Shown in pieces: positions 32,986 through 42,618 of a stretch of DNA of 64,000 nt. Positions within the stretch are counted from its first letter, which is position 1, and every line of letters begins with the position of its first letter. The stretch is taken from the NCBI RefSeq assembly GCF_030816715.1, contig NZ_JAUSYH010000001.1, positions 8,990,001 to 9,054,000 of the forward strand, given 5' to 3'. This stretch comes from Streptomyces achromogenes. GTDB taxonomy: Bacteria > Actinomycetota > Actinomycetes > Streptomycetales > Streptomycetaceae. The position numbers were made by a program, and so were the translations under genes. The notes under the pieces are model-generated. The model was not told where the DNA came from and searched no databases. It saw nothing but the letters and a program-made list of their open reading frames with translations.

Positions 32986-34641
32986 GTGTCGACAGCGCAA
33001 CTCGCTCTGCATGACATCACCAAGCGTTACCAGGCCCACGTCGTACTCGACCGGATCGACTTCACGGTCAAGCCGGGCGAGAAGGTCGGTGTCATCGGGG
33101 ACAACGGATCCGGCAAGTCCACGCTGATCAAGCTCATCGCCGGGCAGGAACAGCCGGACAACGGTGCGCTGACGGTGGTCGCCCCCGGTGGCGTCGGCTA
33201 TCTGGCCCAGACGCTGGAGCTGCCGCTGGATGCCACGGTCCAAGACGCCGTCGATCTGGCCCTGGCCGACCTGCGGGAGCTGGAGGAGGGCATGCGCCGG
33301 GCCGAGGCCGAGCTGGCCGAACGGCCCTACCAGGCGGGCCAGGACCCCGAACTCGCCGGCCTTCTCGAGAGTTACGCCTCGCTGGTCGACCAGTACCAGG
33401 CCCGTGGCGGCTACGAGGCCGACTCCCGGGTGGAGATCGCGCTGCACGGGCTCGGGCTGTCCGGGCTGGAACGCGGCCGTCGGCTGGGCACCATGTCGGG
33501 GGGCGAGCGCTCGCGCCTGGCCCTGGCCGCCACGCTGGCCTCGGAACCCGAGCTGCTGCTGCTGGACGAGCCGACCAACGACCTGGACGACCGGGCGGTG
33601 GGCTGGCTGGAGGAACACTTGCGCAAGCACAAAGGAACCATCGTCGCCGTCACCCACGACCGGCTCTTCCTCGACCGTCTGACCACCACGATCTTGGAGG
33701 TCGACTCCGGCAAGGTGGCCCGCTACGGCAACGGCTACGAGGGCTACCTGGCGGCCAAGGCGGCGGAACGGCAGCGCCGGCTGCTGGAGTATGAGCAGTG
33801 GCGCGCCGAACTGGACCGCAGCCGCGAGCTGATCGAGTCCAACGTGGCACGCCTGGACGCCATTCCGCGCAAGCTGCCCTTCGCCGTCTTCGGTGCTGGG
33901 CAGTTCCGCATGCGCGGGCGGGGCCACGGGGCGATGGTGCGGATCCGCAACGCCAAGGAACGGGTCGTGCGGCTGACCGAGAACCCGGTCGCGCCCCCGC
34001 CCGAGCCGCTCACCTTCACCGCCGAGATCACCACCGAGGCCGCACAGCCCCAGGAGACGGTGGCCGAACTCACCGGCGTCCGGGTCGGCGACCGGCTCGG
34101 CATCGACTCCCTGCGCCTTGGGCCCGGTGAACGGCTGCTGATCACCGGCCCTAACGGGGCAGGTAAGACGACGCTGCTGCGGGTGCTCTCCGGAGAACTG
34201 GCACCCGACAGCGGTTCGGTGCGGGTGTCGGGCCGGGTGGGACACCTGCGGCAGGAACAGACACCGTGGCAGAAGGGGATGACTGTCCTCCAGGCGTTCA
34301 GCAGCGGACGGGTCGGCGACATCGACGAACACACCCAGGTGCTGCTCTCCCTCGGCCTGTTCAGCCCGGACGACCTTCGGCATCGGGTGCAGGACCTGTC
34401 ATACGGGCAGCGGCGCCGCATCGAACTCGCCCGGCTGGTGACCGACCCGGTCGACCTGCTGCTGATGGACGAACCCACCAACCACCTCTCGCCCGCGCTT
34501 GTCGAGGAACTGGAGCAGGCGCTGACCAGCTATCAGGGCACGGTCGTGGTGGTCACCCACGACCGGCGCATGCGGTCCCGCTTCAACGGCACCCAACTGA
34601 CGCTGCGGGACGGGCACGTCGCCAAGTTCACCACCGCCTGA
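32986..34641 (+). CDS. ABC-F family ribosomal-protection ATPase
   Basis: A 551-residue soluble protein with two ABC cassettes and no membrane helix. Cassette 1 has GDNGSGKST, LGTMSGGERSRLALA and LLLLDEPTNDLD; cassette 2 has GPNGAGKTT, LSYGQRRRIELARLV and LLLMDEPTNHLSP. The linker between (about 240-330) is the P-site interaction region: AAERQRRLLEYEQWRAELDR. Size and build match the antibiotic-resistance ABC-F proteins of producer actinomycetes (TlrC, OleB, CarA type), which push macrolides, lincosamides or streptogramins off the ribosome. The drug cannot be told from sequence. The GTG at 32986 has CAGGAGG nine bases upstream. Confidence 0.9.
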   Translation: MSTAQLALHDITKRYQAHVVLDRIDFTVKPGEKVGVIGDNGSGKSTLIKLIAGQEQPDNGALTVVAPGGVGYLAQTLELPLDATVQDAVDLALADLRELEEGMRRAEAELAERPYQAGQDPELAGLLESYASLVDQYQARGGYEADSRVEIALHGLGLSGLERGRRLGTMSGGERSRLALAATLASEPELLLLDEPTNDLDDRAVGWLEEHLRKHKGTIVAVTHDRLFLDRLTTTILEVDSGKVARYGNGYEGYLAAKAAERQRRLLEYEQWRAELDRSRELIESNVARLDAIPRKLPFAVFGAGQFRMRGRGHGAMVRIRNAKERVVRLTENPVAPPPEPLTFTAEITTEAAQPQETVAELTGVRVGDRLGIDSLRLGPGERLLITGPNGAGKTTLLRVLSGELAPDSGSVRVSGRVGHLRQEQTPWQKGMTVLQAFSSGRVGDIDEHTQVLLSLGLFSPDDLRHRVQDLSYGQRRRIELARLVTDPVDLLLMDEPTNHLSPALVEELEQALTSYQGTVVVVTHDRRMRSRFNGTQLTLRDGHVAKFTTA

Positions 34642-34697
34642 TCGCCGGAGCCGTGCAAGGCAGGGGCGCGCACAAGGGGGGCCGTCCCTCCGGGCGG

Positions 34698-34857
34698 TCA
34701 GAGGCGGACCGCCACGCAAGACGCCCGGAAAGGGCTGCCGCTCCAAAGCGGACGGCGGTACGGCGAGAGCGAGGCAGGAGAAGCGGCCGAACACGGTAGC
34801 GAGGGCGACCGCGGTCTCATGATGGGCCAAGGCGGCGCCCAGGCAGCGAGGAGTCCC
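34698..34857 (-). pseudogene. Cytochrome P450 C-terminal tail
   Basis: About 50 codons read CLGAALAHHETAVALATVFG, then RFSCLALAVPPSALERQPFP, stop 34698-34700. The first Cys is the heme ligand of C-L-G and the next residues are the L helix. Everything before the heme cysteine is missing. This is a different P450 from the relic at 21.3-22 kb, whose heme cysteine is mutated. Confidence 0.7.
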
Positions 34858-35025
34858 AGATGCCCGTCCATCTCGTGCAACGTCACCGTTGACGGATCCG
34901 GCCAGGACTGGCGGCTCGCGGAGTCATTCGTCGGCGCGGTCGTCGTCCTCGTCGAGACCGCTGGCTCCGAGGTCACGGAGTGGGCGCAGGCCGCCGTCGA
35001 CCGGGGTGGAGGAGCGGAAGCCAGC

Positions 35026-36851
35026 TCACCGGGCTCCCGGTGCGGCAGGCTCCGGCTGATTGGCCCGCAGGGCGTCTTCCAGCGCCTGACGGATGGCGTC
35101 GACGGCGATGTCGGGAGCCGGACCGTCACCCTCGGGGGGTGCGGCACTGTCTGGGTTCTCCGGGCCGGTGCGTCTGCCGTCGTCCCTGCTGGGGCCACTG
35201 GTGCTTCCTCTCGGGCCGTGCCCGTGCTCTGTGAGTCCGGGACTCCGGGCCTCCAGGACTCTGTGCCTTCCTGCTGGGGCCCGGTGTTCGTCGTTGCGGC
35301 GGTCACCTTGTCGGCGTCGGCCGACCGGTGCTCGTCCTCCAGGCCCCGCGCTTCGGCGACCTCTTGCCGGTCCTCCGCGTCCAGCTGCTGCCACTCGCGG
35401 TAGGCCGAGGCGGTCGCCTCGTCGCGAGGCGGGCGCCCGGCCCGGTAGTCGGCGAGGTAGCCCTCGTTGAGTGCGATGGCGGCCGTGGTCTCTTCGGCCC
35501 GGGCGGCCTCCCCCGTTCTGCCTGCATCGCGGCGAGCTTGGCCTGCACCCGGTCCTGCATGCGCCGGGAGTCGTACCCGCAGATGGGCCAGCGGAAAGGC
35601 CAGCTGACGGCACTCCGGGTAGCCGGGGTCGATCGGCAGTGCGCCGCCCCAGGCGTTGACGGCCCCCTGGACGCCGTCGAGGTACTGCGTCATCTGCTGC
35701 GATCCGTGGGCGTCGGAGACCGCGGCCGCCAAGCCGTCGAGGTTGCCGACCAGCGCCTGGAAGCGCTCGCCTTACCCGAAGTCGGGGAGGCCCAGGCGGC
35801 TGCGCTGGCCATCGCGTCGCGCAGGTCGGCCCGCAGCACGTCCACCCGATGCCGGGTCTCATCGCTGACGGCCGCCCCGGGCGGCGGACCGTACGGGGGG
35901 GCCGGTGAACGCGGAGTGCATGACCGCCGCTTGGGCCGCGGCGTGCTGCGGTGCGTCGGCCAGGTACGTGACGTCATTGGGCAGGCGTTCGGCGGCCAGT
36001 CGCGCGAACCACCCGCCCTCGGGGCCCGGGTGGAGCGTGGCGATGACGAAGTCGCCCCGCAGTACGTCTCCGAAGTCGACCGGCTGACCGTCCAACCCGG
36101 ACAGGCGCAGCCGATGGCCCGGATCCCCGGCGAGCGCGACGGTGTCGACGTAGCGCTGGGGTGCGGGCGGCTCCTCGGTGATCTGCTCGTCCGGCGCCGC
36201 CGCGTCGGTGGTCTGCGGGGTCGGTGGGTGGTCATGGTCGGTTCCTCCGAAGCGTCTCGCGCCGTCTCGTCACCGGGGGCGGCCTCGCTGGACGGGGTCG
36301 GGTCCGGCTCCGGCGGTGCGGCCGCCGTGCCGGGCTCCGGCGTCTGCTGATCGCCATCCGTCGGCCGGGGGCGGTCCTGCTCGAGGAACGACGCTTCGCG
36401 CCGCGCCCCGTGCATCCCCTCATCCGGGACCGCGACTGCGGGTTCCTGGGGGTCCGGCGCGCGATCCAACTCCGGATCGCTGTTCGCCGCCGTGTTCTCC
36501 GGGGTGTCGGCGACAGCCAGCGACTCCGGGGTTTCCTGGGGGCCCGGCGCCGGATCGTCGTCCGTGACGCCGTCCGTCTCGGGGGCCGCCGTGGTCTGCG
36601 CGACTGCAGGTGGCTCCGCGGGACCGGTGTCGGCGGCCGGTTCGGTGGTGTCCTCCGGGACCTCCGGCTCGTCGTCGACGGCCACGGGGACCTGTTCGGC
36701 CGGCGCCGTCTCGGCGGCCGCGCTCTCCTCTGCGGGGTCCGTGGAGAGGGCGGCCAGCTCCGCATCGCAGGCCTCCACCGTCGCTTGCGAACGGGAGGCC
36801 AGCAGGGTGGCGGCCTCCCGTACCTCCCCCAGCGGACCGCGCAGGTCCTAG
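35026..36851 (-). pseudogene. Large acidic protein of unknown role, frameshifted
   Basis: From 36851 the frame reads DLRGPLGEVREAATLLASRS, QATVEACDAELAAL, then a long Pro/Ala/Asp/Glu low-complexity stretch (36420-36700). It then changes frame near 36228 to QRYVDTVALAGDPGHRLRLS and DVLRGDFVIATLHPGPEGGW, near 35870 to RVDVLRADLRDAMASAAAWA, near 35780 to NAWGGALPIDPGYPECRQLA, and ends AVDAIRQALEDALRANQPEP, stop 35026. At least four frame changes occur. The composition resembles large plasmid-borne Streptomyces proteins, but the family is not recognised. Its front is fused to the amidohydrolase relic. Confidence 0.5.
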
Positions 36852-37296
36852 CAGCGATCTCATTCCGCGAGAGCCGCACCCGCCGTCGGTGGCGCGGCGC
36901 GCACCCAGTTCGAGCCCAGCACCCAGCTGTCCGGCTCGGACTCTGCGGTCTTGGTGAGGTAATCCCTGGCCAGGGACGAGGAACTGCGGGACGGTGTACG
37001 GCTGGTAGGCGAAGCCGAGCCCGAGCAGCCCGTCCTCCGGCAAGGACGTGCACGTGCCCGTCATGCAGGCCGAGCATCAGCATCCGGCCGCCGAGATCGA
37101 CGAGCTCGGTCTGCTCGTCGACGTACCGGCGCTCGCCGGCGTCGGTACCGACACAAACCATCGGGCCCGCGCGGATCGCGACGGTCTTTCGGATCCTGTC
37201 GCGGGCTTCCACGGTCAAGACATGACCATTGAGCAGGACGGTGTCAGCAGGCAGCACGTCAGGTGGGCTGCGGCGTGTCCCACCCACCGACGGCAC
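36852..37296 (-). pseudogene. Amidohydrolase (YtcJ-like), N-terminal fragment
   Basis: The start MPSVGGTRRSPPDVLPADTV is followed by LLNGHVLTVEARDRIRKTVA, VDLGGRMLMLGLHDGHVHVL (the H-x-H metal motif of amidohydrolases) and, in another frame, LGLGFAYQPYTVPQFL. About 150 of some 550 residues remain. It begins 15 bases after the cyclopropane synthase stop on the same strand, so the two once formed an operon. Confidence 0.75.
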
Positions 37297-37311
37297 CGGA
37301 CCGACGCCTCG

Positions 37312-38666
37312 TCAGGCGAGCGCCGAGGTCGAGGTCGAGACCCCCAGGAAGTCCCTGCGCAACGGCATGCCGGACCGGCCGTCACCGCCGGTCCTGACCG
37401 CCAGCACCTGGTTGACGCCCATCGTGTTGGTCTCGAACCCGACCGCCGACGCCGCCATATACAGGCGCCACACCCGCGCCCGCCCGGGCGAGGTCAGCTT
37501 GACCGCCTCGTCCCACTGTGCTTCGAGGTTGGCCACCCACTCACGTAGCGTGAGGGCATAGTGCTCGCGCAGGGACTCGACGTCGCGCACCTCGAAGCCC
37601 GCTTCCTCGAGCAGTGACACGGTGGAGCCTATGGGAGCCAGCTCGCCGTCGGGGAAGACGTACCGGTCGATGAAGGGGTCCATCCGGTACTTCCCTTCGT
37701 CCCGCACAGGACGCCGCGATATCTGGTGGTTGAGCAACCTCCCGCCGGGCTTCAGCAGTTGATGCAGTATGTCGGCGTACTCTCGGTACCGCTTCCCGCC
37801 CACGTGCTCAGCCATACCGATCGAGGAGATCGCGTCGAAGGGGGAGTCGTCGATCTGGCGATAGTCCTGCACCCTGATCTCCACCAGGTGGTCAAGCCCC
37901 GCCGCGGCAACACGCTCACGAGCCAGTGCCGCCTGCTCGTGCGAGATGGTGACCCCTACGACCTGTACGCCGTAGCGTCCGGCCGCGTGCATGGCCATCG
38001 AGCCCCAACCGCAGCCCACGTCCAGCAGCCGCTGCCCTTGCGCAGAGCGAGCTTGCGGCAGACCAGGTCCAGTTTGGCCTCCTGGGCCTGCTCCACGGTG
38101 TTGTCGGAGCCGGAGGACGGGTCGCCCTGCCAGTAGGCACAGGAGTAGACGAGCGAGGGGCCCAGGACCAGGGCGTAGAAGTCGTTGCCCACGTCGTAGT
38201 GGTGACTGATGGCCGCCTTGTCCCGGCGCATGCTGTGCGCGGGACCGCGACGGCGCACCACCTCCTCGGCGGGCGGTGCCGGCGGGAGCACGACCCCCGC
38301 GAGGCCGAGCGTCCGGCTCACGGCACGCAGGCTGCCGGGTGTGGTCAGCACGCTCAACGCTCCACGGAGCGCCGCCGTGCGGCTGCCGGACCCCTCCCGT
38401 TCCCACAGCAGCGTCGAGATGCGCTTCAGCAACTCGTACAGGTCGCCGTCGACTTCGAGGTCTCCGGCCACCCAGGCGCGGGCAAGCCCCAGCTCGCCGG
38501 GCCGCCACAGCAGACGCCGCAAAGCTTCGCGATTGTGCAGGACGAAGGCCGGCCCGTCCTTGGGACCGGCCGTGCTGCCGTCCCAGAGGCGGATTCCCAC
38601 GGGCAGGGGGAGACCCAGCGCCTGTTCAATGAAGCGGGCCAGAACTGCTGCGGCTGGTTCGGTCAT
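37312..38666 (-). pseudogene. Cyclopropane-fatty-acyl-phospholipid synthase, one frameshift
   Basis: The ATG at 38666 has GAGAGG upstream and starts MTEPAAAVLARFIEQALGLP. The N-terminal domain and the hallmark DKAAISHHYDVGNDFYALVL are intact. At about 38033 one base is missing in the SAM motif region: one frame gives LALRKGSG, the other GQRLLDVGCGWGSMAMHAAG. The remainder is normal (SIGMAEHVGGKRYREYADIL, MDPFIDRYVFPDGELAPIGS, NLEAQWDEAVKLTSPGRARV). The family adds a methylene bridge to unsaturated lipid chains using SAM. With one base restored it would be a full 450-residue enzyme, so a sequencing error should be excluded. Confidence 0.85.
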
Positions 38667-38839
38667 GTGAAACCTCTCAGTCAAAACGCGGGCCTTCTCC
38701 ACCGGCCCCACATCGGTCAGCAGCTGGTGGGCGTAGGAGCGGGGGATGGAGAACACCCTTGAGTGACCGTGCCCATCGCGCTGTGCCTTGCGCAGCAGGG
38801 CGAGCCCGCCCTCCGGGCTGCCCGGTCGTCCGTAGCCGG

Positions 38840-38877
38840 GCAGCAGGCCGCCCGCGACATCGCGGGCGGCCTGCTGC
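38840..38877. terminator. 18-bp perfect hairpin terminator
   Basis: GCAGCAGGCCGCCCGCGA (38840-38857) pairs completely with 38860-38877, with a two-base loop. It lies 25 bases past the SGNH hydrolase stop codon and before the cyclopropane synthase gene on the same strand, so it ends the hydrolase transcript. Confidence 0.8.
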
Positions 38878-38901
38878 GGTCCGGGATCTACTGACTGACT
38901 G

Positions 38902-40032
38902 TCAGCTCTCGTTGGTCGTACGGCGCCTGCGTGCGAAGTAGACCGCGGCGCTGCCGGCCACTACGACGGCGAGACCGGCACCCGCGAGGACGGGGGTGCT
39001 GCTCGAGGCGCCGGTTTTGGCGAGGTCTCCGTTCGTGGACGGCTGGTTCGCCCCCGTGTCGCTGCCGGTGCCGCCGCCGCTGCCCGTACTGGTGCCGGGC
39101 TCGGGCGTGGCCGAGTCATCAGGGGTGGGGGTAGGGGACGGACTCGCACCGGGCACGTCGTTGTCGGCGAGCTGCGCCGCGAAGGCGCCGGCGATCAGCT
39201 TGTGGCCGGTGGCGTTGGGGTGGGGGTCCTTCTTCGTGCACGCCCAGGTCAGCTGGCAGATCTTGGCCACGTTGGCCGGCACCTCACCCGCGCCGGGCAC
39301 GTTGACCTGGGTGGTGAAGTCGTCCGAGGAGAAGGCCCCGGCCACGTCCGCCACCTTGAAGCCGGTGGACTTGTACACCTGGGTGATCCCCGTGTTGGCG
39401 GCCCCGACCAAGGGTGCCGACTCCTTGGCGGCCTGCTGACCGGAGGCGCCGAGCAGCCAGGTCGACAGGAACGGGTTGTAGTACGTCGAGCCCACGAACT
39501 GGGTGTTGTTCGTGCCCGCCTTGCGGAGTGTGCCCGCGATCTGGGCGATGTTCTTCGCCATGTTCTGGCTGGTGCTGTTCAGGCAGGTTCCGTCGAGAGT
39601 GCCGGCCGGGCTGACGCATCCCTGGAGGATGTCGTTGGCGCCCACACTGAGAGTCACGTAAGCGACCTTGCCGTGGTGCTGGGCCATGGCCTGCAGGGCG
39701 GCGTCCAGTTGGGACTTGGCGTGCGGGTAGTCGCACTTTCCGCCCTTGATCAGGGACTCGGTGGTGTCACCGGTGCAGCCCAGGCGTATGTGCTTCAGCC
39801 CGGGGGTGCGCTGCTTGAGCTGCGCGTAGAGCTCGTCGGTGTAGGCGAGATCGGTGTCCTTGTCGACGTCCGGCTGGTAGCCGGTGGCCAGGGAGTCGCC
39901 GAGCGAGATGTAGTACGTGGCGTCCTTCACGCCGGTGTCCTCGGCGGCGGTGGCAAGTCCGGGCGTGCCCAGCACGATCGTCGTGGCTGCGATGGCAAGC
40001 CGGGGGCCGACACTCTGAAGGGGTCTCATCAC
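38902..40032 (-). CDS. Cell-wall-anchored SGNH/GDSL hydrolase
   Basis: A 376-residue secreted esterase/lipase. A signal peptide (PRLAIAATTIVLGTPGLATA) comes first. The SGNH blocks are ISLGDSLATGYQ (catalytic Ser), VTLSVGANDILQG (Gly and Asn) and KDPHPNATGHKLI (Asp and His). Cysteine pairs (RLGCTG/GKCDY, LQGC/DGTCL, KICQLTWACT) fit disulfides known in Streptomyces members of the family. The C-terminus has a Pro/Thr/Gly-rich wall linker and the sorting signal LAKTG, a membrane helix (VLAGAGLAVVVAGSAAVYFA) and RRRR, so a class E sortase should attach it to peptidoglycan. It starts MMRP at 40032. Confidence 0.9.
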   Translation of the reverse strand: MMRPLQSVGPRLAIAATTIVLGTPGLATAAEDTGVKDATYYISLGDSLATGYQPDVDKDTDLAYTDELYAQLKQRTPGLKHIRLGCTGDTTESLIKGGKCDYPHAKSQLDAALQAMAQHHGKVAYVTLSVGANDILQGCVSPAGTLDGTCLNSTSQNMAKNIAQIAGTLRKAGTNNTQFVGSTYYNPFLSTWLLGASGQQAAKESAPLVGAANTGITQVYKSTGFKVADVAGAFSSDDFTTQVNVPGAGEVPANVAKICQLTWACTKKDPHPNATGHKLIAGAFAAQLADNDVPGASPSPTPTPDDSATPEPGTSTGSGGGTGSDTGANQPSTNGDLAKTGASSSTPVLAGAGLAVVVAGSAAVYFARRRRTTNES

Positions 40033-40649
40033 TTGTGTGTGCGCTTTCCAGTTATTAGGGGGATGTATGACCGAAGGTGAAGCCTTGGTGAAGGCCGGAG
40101 GGAGGGGGGAATTTATGCCTTCGTAAACTGCGGGATATGCCCGACTTCACATCGGATGCGTGGGCGTCAATTTAGCAAGGTGGTTACCGAGTTGGCTATG
40201 GAAGACCGACAAAGTGATGGTCGCTACGACACGTGTAACCATCAAAAATGTCCGACCGCGCGGAAACTGGTCACCAGACTCGCCGGTAGCCACTCATTGA
40301 GTGATCGACTAGGTGTCGAATGCTTCTCGCGGCAGCCCGTCCACCCGCAGGAAAACTGAGTCCAACTGCCGGGGTGGGCTGGTGTTAAGCGCAGCATGCG
40401 GCCTCATTGTTCGACGGGTCGGATGCCGTCGATCGCGGAATGAAGATGCCGGGATCGAAGTTTGTCGGTCGGCCGACCTGGCCGCGGAGAAAGCCGAAGC
40501 CGCATCCAAATCCAGCGTGTCGTCAACTGCCCTTCGGCCGGATGCGGGGCTTCGGTGTTGTCGTGTGGGGCCCGACTCATGGAGGTCTGTCAGCTCGGTG
40601 GTACCCGGAACGAGGCAGGCACGGGTGTCCAAGATCATGGAGTTCTCTA
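40033..40649. other. Intergenic region, slightly AT-richer, no recognised gene
   Basis: About 600 bases before the IS30 copy show no convincing gene. A minus-strand frame of 109 codons (40309-40638, MILDTRACLVPGTTELTD) has no ribosome site or family resemblance. Parts near 40130-40330 have lower GC than the rest of the window, suggesting foreign origin or a regulatory region for the hydrolase. Confidence 0.4.
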
Positions 40650-42145
40650 GGCGAGTTCAACCAGTCGTTGCAACACCGGGCTGTTGCAGCGAGCGTAGCT
40701 GTTCTTCGAAGACCTCGGTCGGCGTCCGCCAACCCAGGACTTTGCGGGGCCGGTTGTTGATCGCCATGGCGACGGCTTCGAGGTCCGTGAACGACCAGCG
40801 GGAGAGATCGGTGCCCTTCGGGAAGTACTGGCGCAGCAGCCCGTTCGTGTTCTCGTTCGTCGGTCGTTGCCAGGGCGAGTGCGGATCGGCGAAGAACACC
40901 TTCGTCCCGGTATCGAGGGCGAACTGGGCATGAGCGGAGAGTTCCTTCCCGCGGTCCCAGGTGAGGGTTTTGCGTAGCTGCTCAGGCAATTGCGTCATCG
41001 ACGTGGTGAGCGCTGTGTTCATCGCGATCGCGCCATAGCCCCCGAGCGAGGGGCCGTTCTTCACGGGCGGCTTCTCGCCCCAGCCCTCGAGCCGGGGCAG
41101 GTGCACCAGGAGCGTGGAGCGGCTGCTGCGCTCGACGAGCGTGCCGATCGCGGAGCGGCCCGTCCCGATGATCAAATCGCCTTCCCAGTGTCCGGGGACC
41201 GCGCGGTCCGTGGCCTCGGCGGGGCGTTCGCTGAGGACGACGTCCGCGGTGACATGCCCCTGCGGTTTGTTCTGCGACCGTGCACGGGGAGTCCGCAGCG
41301 CCCGGCCGGTACGCAGACACGTGACCAGCTCCCGCTTGAGCGCGCCACGGCCCTCGATGAACAGCGCCTGGTAGATCGCTTCGTGGCTGATGCGCATGGA
41401 CTCATCATCGGGGAAGTCGGCATGGAGACGGTGCGAGATCTGCTCCGGGCTCCATGCCGTCGCCCATCGTCTGTCCTGCCGGTGCGGCTTGTTCAGCCCC
41501 TTCCATGCGGGCGTCCTGGGTCCGGGGACGATCGTGCTGTCGGGGCGGCGGATGCTGTCGGCGAGCCGGTCCTGCACGTACTCACGCAACCTGTCGTTGC
41601 CTGCGAGCTTCGCGGTCTTCGGCCGCTTGGCGGCCTGCTGTGCTTTCCACTGGGCGACCGTCGCGCGGTACTCCTGCTTGCCGCTGCGCGTGGCGGCGTT
41701 GCGGCGCAGTTCGCGAGAGATCGTTCCGGGGTCACGCCCCAGGGCGCGGGCGATCTCGCGCACGCCCTTGCTCATCGCCCTGAGGATCGCGATCTCCTCG
41801 CGCTCTTCGAACGTGAGGTACCGGCCCGTGGGCTCGGCCAACGAGATCGGAGGCATGCCGCCAGCGTGACGAAACCACCTCGCACCCACCGGCCACGACA
41901 CGCCGACCGCCAACGACGCCTCCACCGTCGTGACCCCCGTGGCGATCAGTCGCCAGAACTGGCGCTGCACGACCCGAGACGGATCAGGCCGCCCCGGCGA
42001 ACGCATCGCCGGCCGCAACGCACGGTCAGCGCGCCACTGCCGACGCCGCCCCTCCGGGACATCGCTGGTCTTCAAACTCCAGTCCGCCGTAGCCACGTCG
42101 CACACCTCCGAGATCAGGGTGTTGCGACGACCAGTTGAATCCACC
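40650..42145 (-). mobile_element. IS30-family insertion sequence, copy 1 (1,496 bp)
   Basis: Imperfect terminal repeats: GGCGAGTTCAACCAGTCG on the left, and GGTGGATTCAACTGGTCG read inward from the right. A 3-bp direct repeat CTA flanks it (40647-40649 and 42146-42148). The right flank (42149-42175) reads in reverse as VFHSDHGA, so the element landed in an IS3-type transposase relic, as copy 2 did. Confidence 0.9.
40657..42096 (-). CDS. IS30-family transposase, copy 1
   Basis: A 479-residue transposase. The GTG at 42096 with GGAGG eight bases upstream is chosen; the frame is open further, into the terminal repeat. The N-terminal HTH part is YLTFEEREEIAILRAMSKGV with REIARALGRDPGTISRELRR. The DDE catalytic domain shows GHWEGDLIIGTGRSAIGTLV (Asp), LTWDRGKELSAHAQF (Asp) and PWQRPTNENTNGLLRQYFPK (Glu). 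Length and motifs are complete, so it is probably active. The protein appears identical to that of copy 2 6.7 kb away. Confidence 0.95.
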   Translation of the reverse strand: MATADWSLKTSDVPEGRRRQWRADRALRPAMRSPGRPDPSRVVQRQFWRLIATGVTTVEASLAVGVSWPVGARWFRHAGGMPPISLAEPTGRYLTFEEREEIAILRAMSKGVREIARALGRDPGTISRELRRNAATRSGKQEYRATVAQWKAQQAAKRPKTAKLAGNDRLREYVQDRLADSIRRPDSTIVPGPRTPAWKGLNKPHRQDRRWATAWSPEQISHRLHADFPDDESMRISHEAIYQALFIEGRGALKRELVTCLRTGRALRTPRARSQNKPQGHVTADVVLSERPAEATDRAVPGHWEGDLIIGTGRSAIGTLVERSSRSTLLVHLPRLEGWGEKPPVKNGPSLGGYGAIAMNTALTTSMTQLPEQLRKTLTWDRGKELSAHAQFALDTGTKVFFADPHSPWQRPTNENTNGLLRQYFPKGTDLSRWSFTDLEAVAMAINNRPRKVLGWRTPTEVFEEQLRSLQQPGVATTG

Positions 42146-42375
42146 CTACGCCCCGTGATCCGAGTGGAAGACCGTGCCTGTCGACGCATCATCGCTGATC
42201 CCGCGTGCCCTTGACCAGCTCCGCAAGCATCCCGAGGTCGTATCCGACGAGGTCCGCGCCTGCTGCAGCGGCTGGCCGAGATCCTCGACCCACGAGACCC
42301 GCGCGGTGTGGGAGGGCGAAGACAGGGCAGCGGCGGAAGCCTCCCGGGCGCCCAGGCGTACTGCCGTACAGGGAC

Positions 42376-42552
42376 CCGATCAATGAGGCGCACGTGAATG
42401 AGCCGGGCCTGGTCGTCGTCGACGTCGCGGCCGCCCACGACGCCACCGCACTGGCTTTCCAGCAGCTGCTCGCCGATCGATGGGCGACGGCGACAGCGGA
42501 GCGTACGACGCACGACGTCGGCCAGCCCGGGGTACGGCTGCGCTGCTACTGA
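42376..42552 (+). pseudogene. DUF6207-family protein fragment
   Basis: The frame reads NEAHVNEPGLVVVDVAAAHD, then ATALAFQQLLADRWATATAE and GQPGVRLRCY, stop at 42550-42552, which matches the DUF6207 family of short Streptomyces proteins. A GTG at 42394 could start it but would lose the conserved head. The region 42180-42375 upstream shows a possible partial frame (LIPRALDQLRKHPEVVSDEV) but nothing firm. Confidence 0.5.
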
Positions 42553-42618
42553 ACTTGATTGGGTGATGTCGGTGCCGTTTGCCTGACAGTTGGGTGTCGG
42601 CACCGGTAGCTCTGGGGT

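Noticed and set aside
40309..40638. 109-codon minus-strand frame
   Set aside because: No ribosome site, no signal or domain, and composition unlike neighbouring genes.
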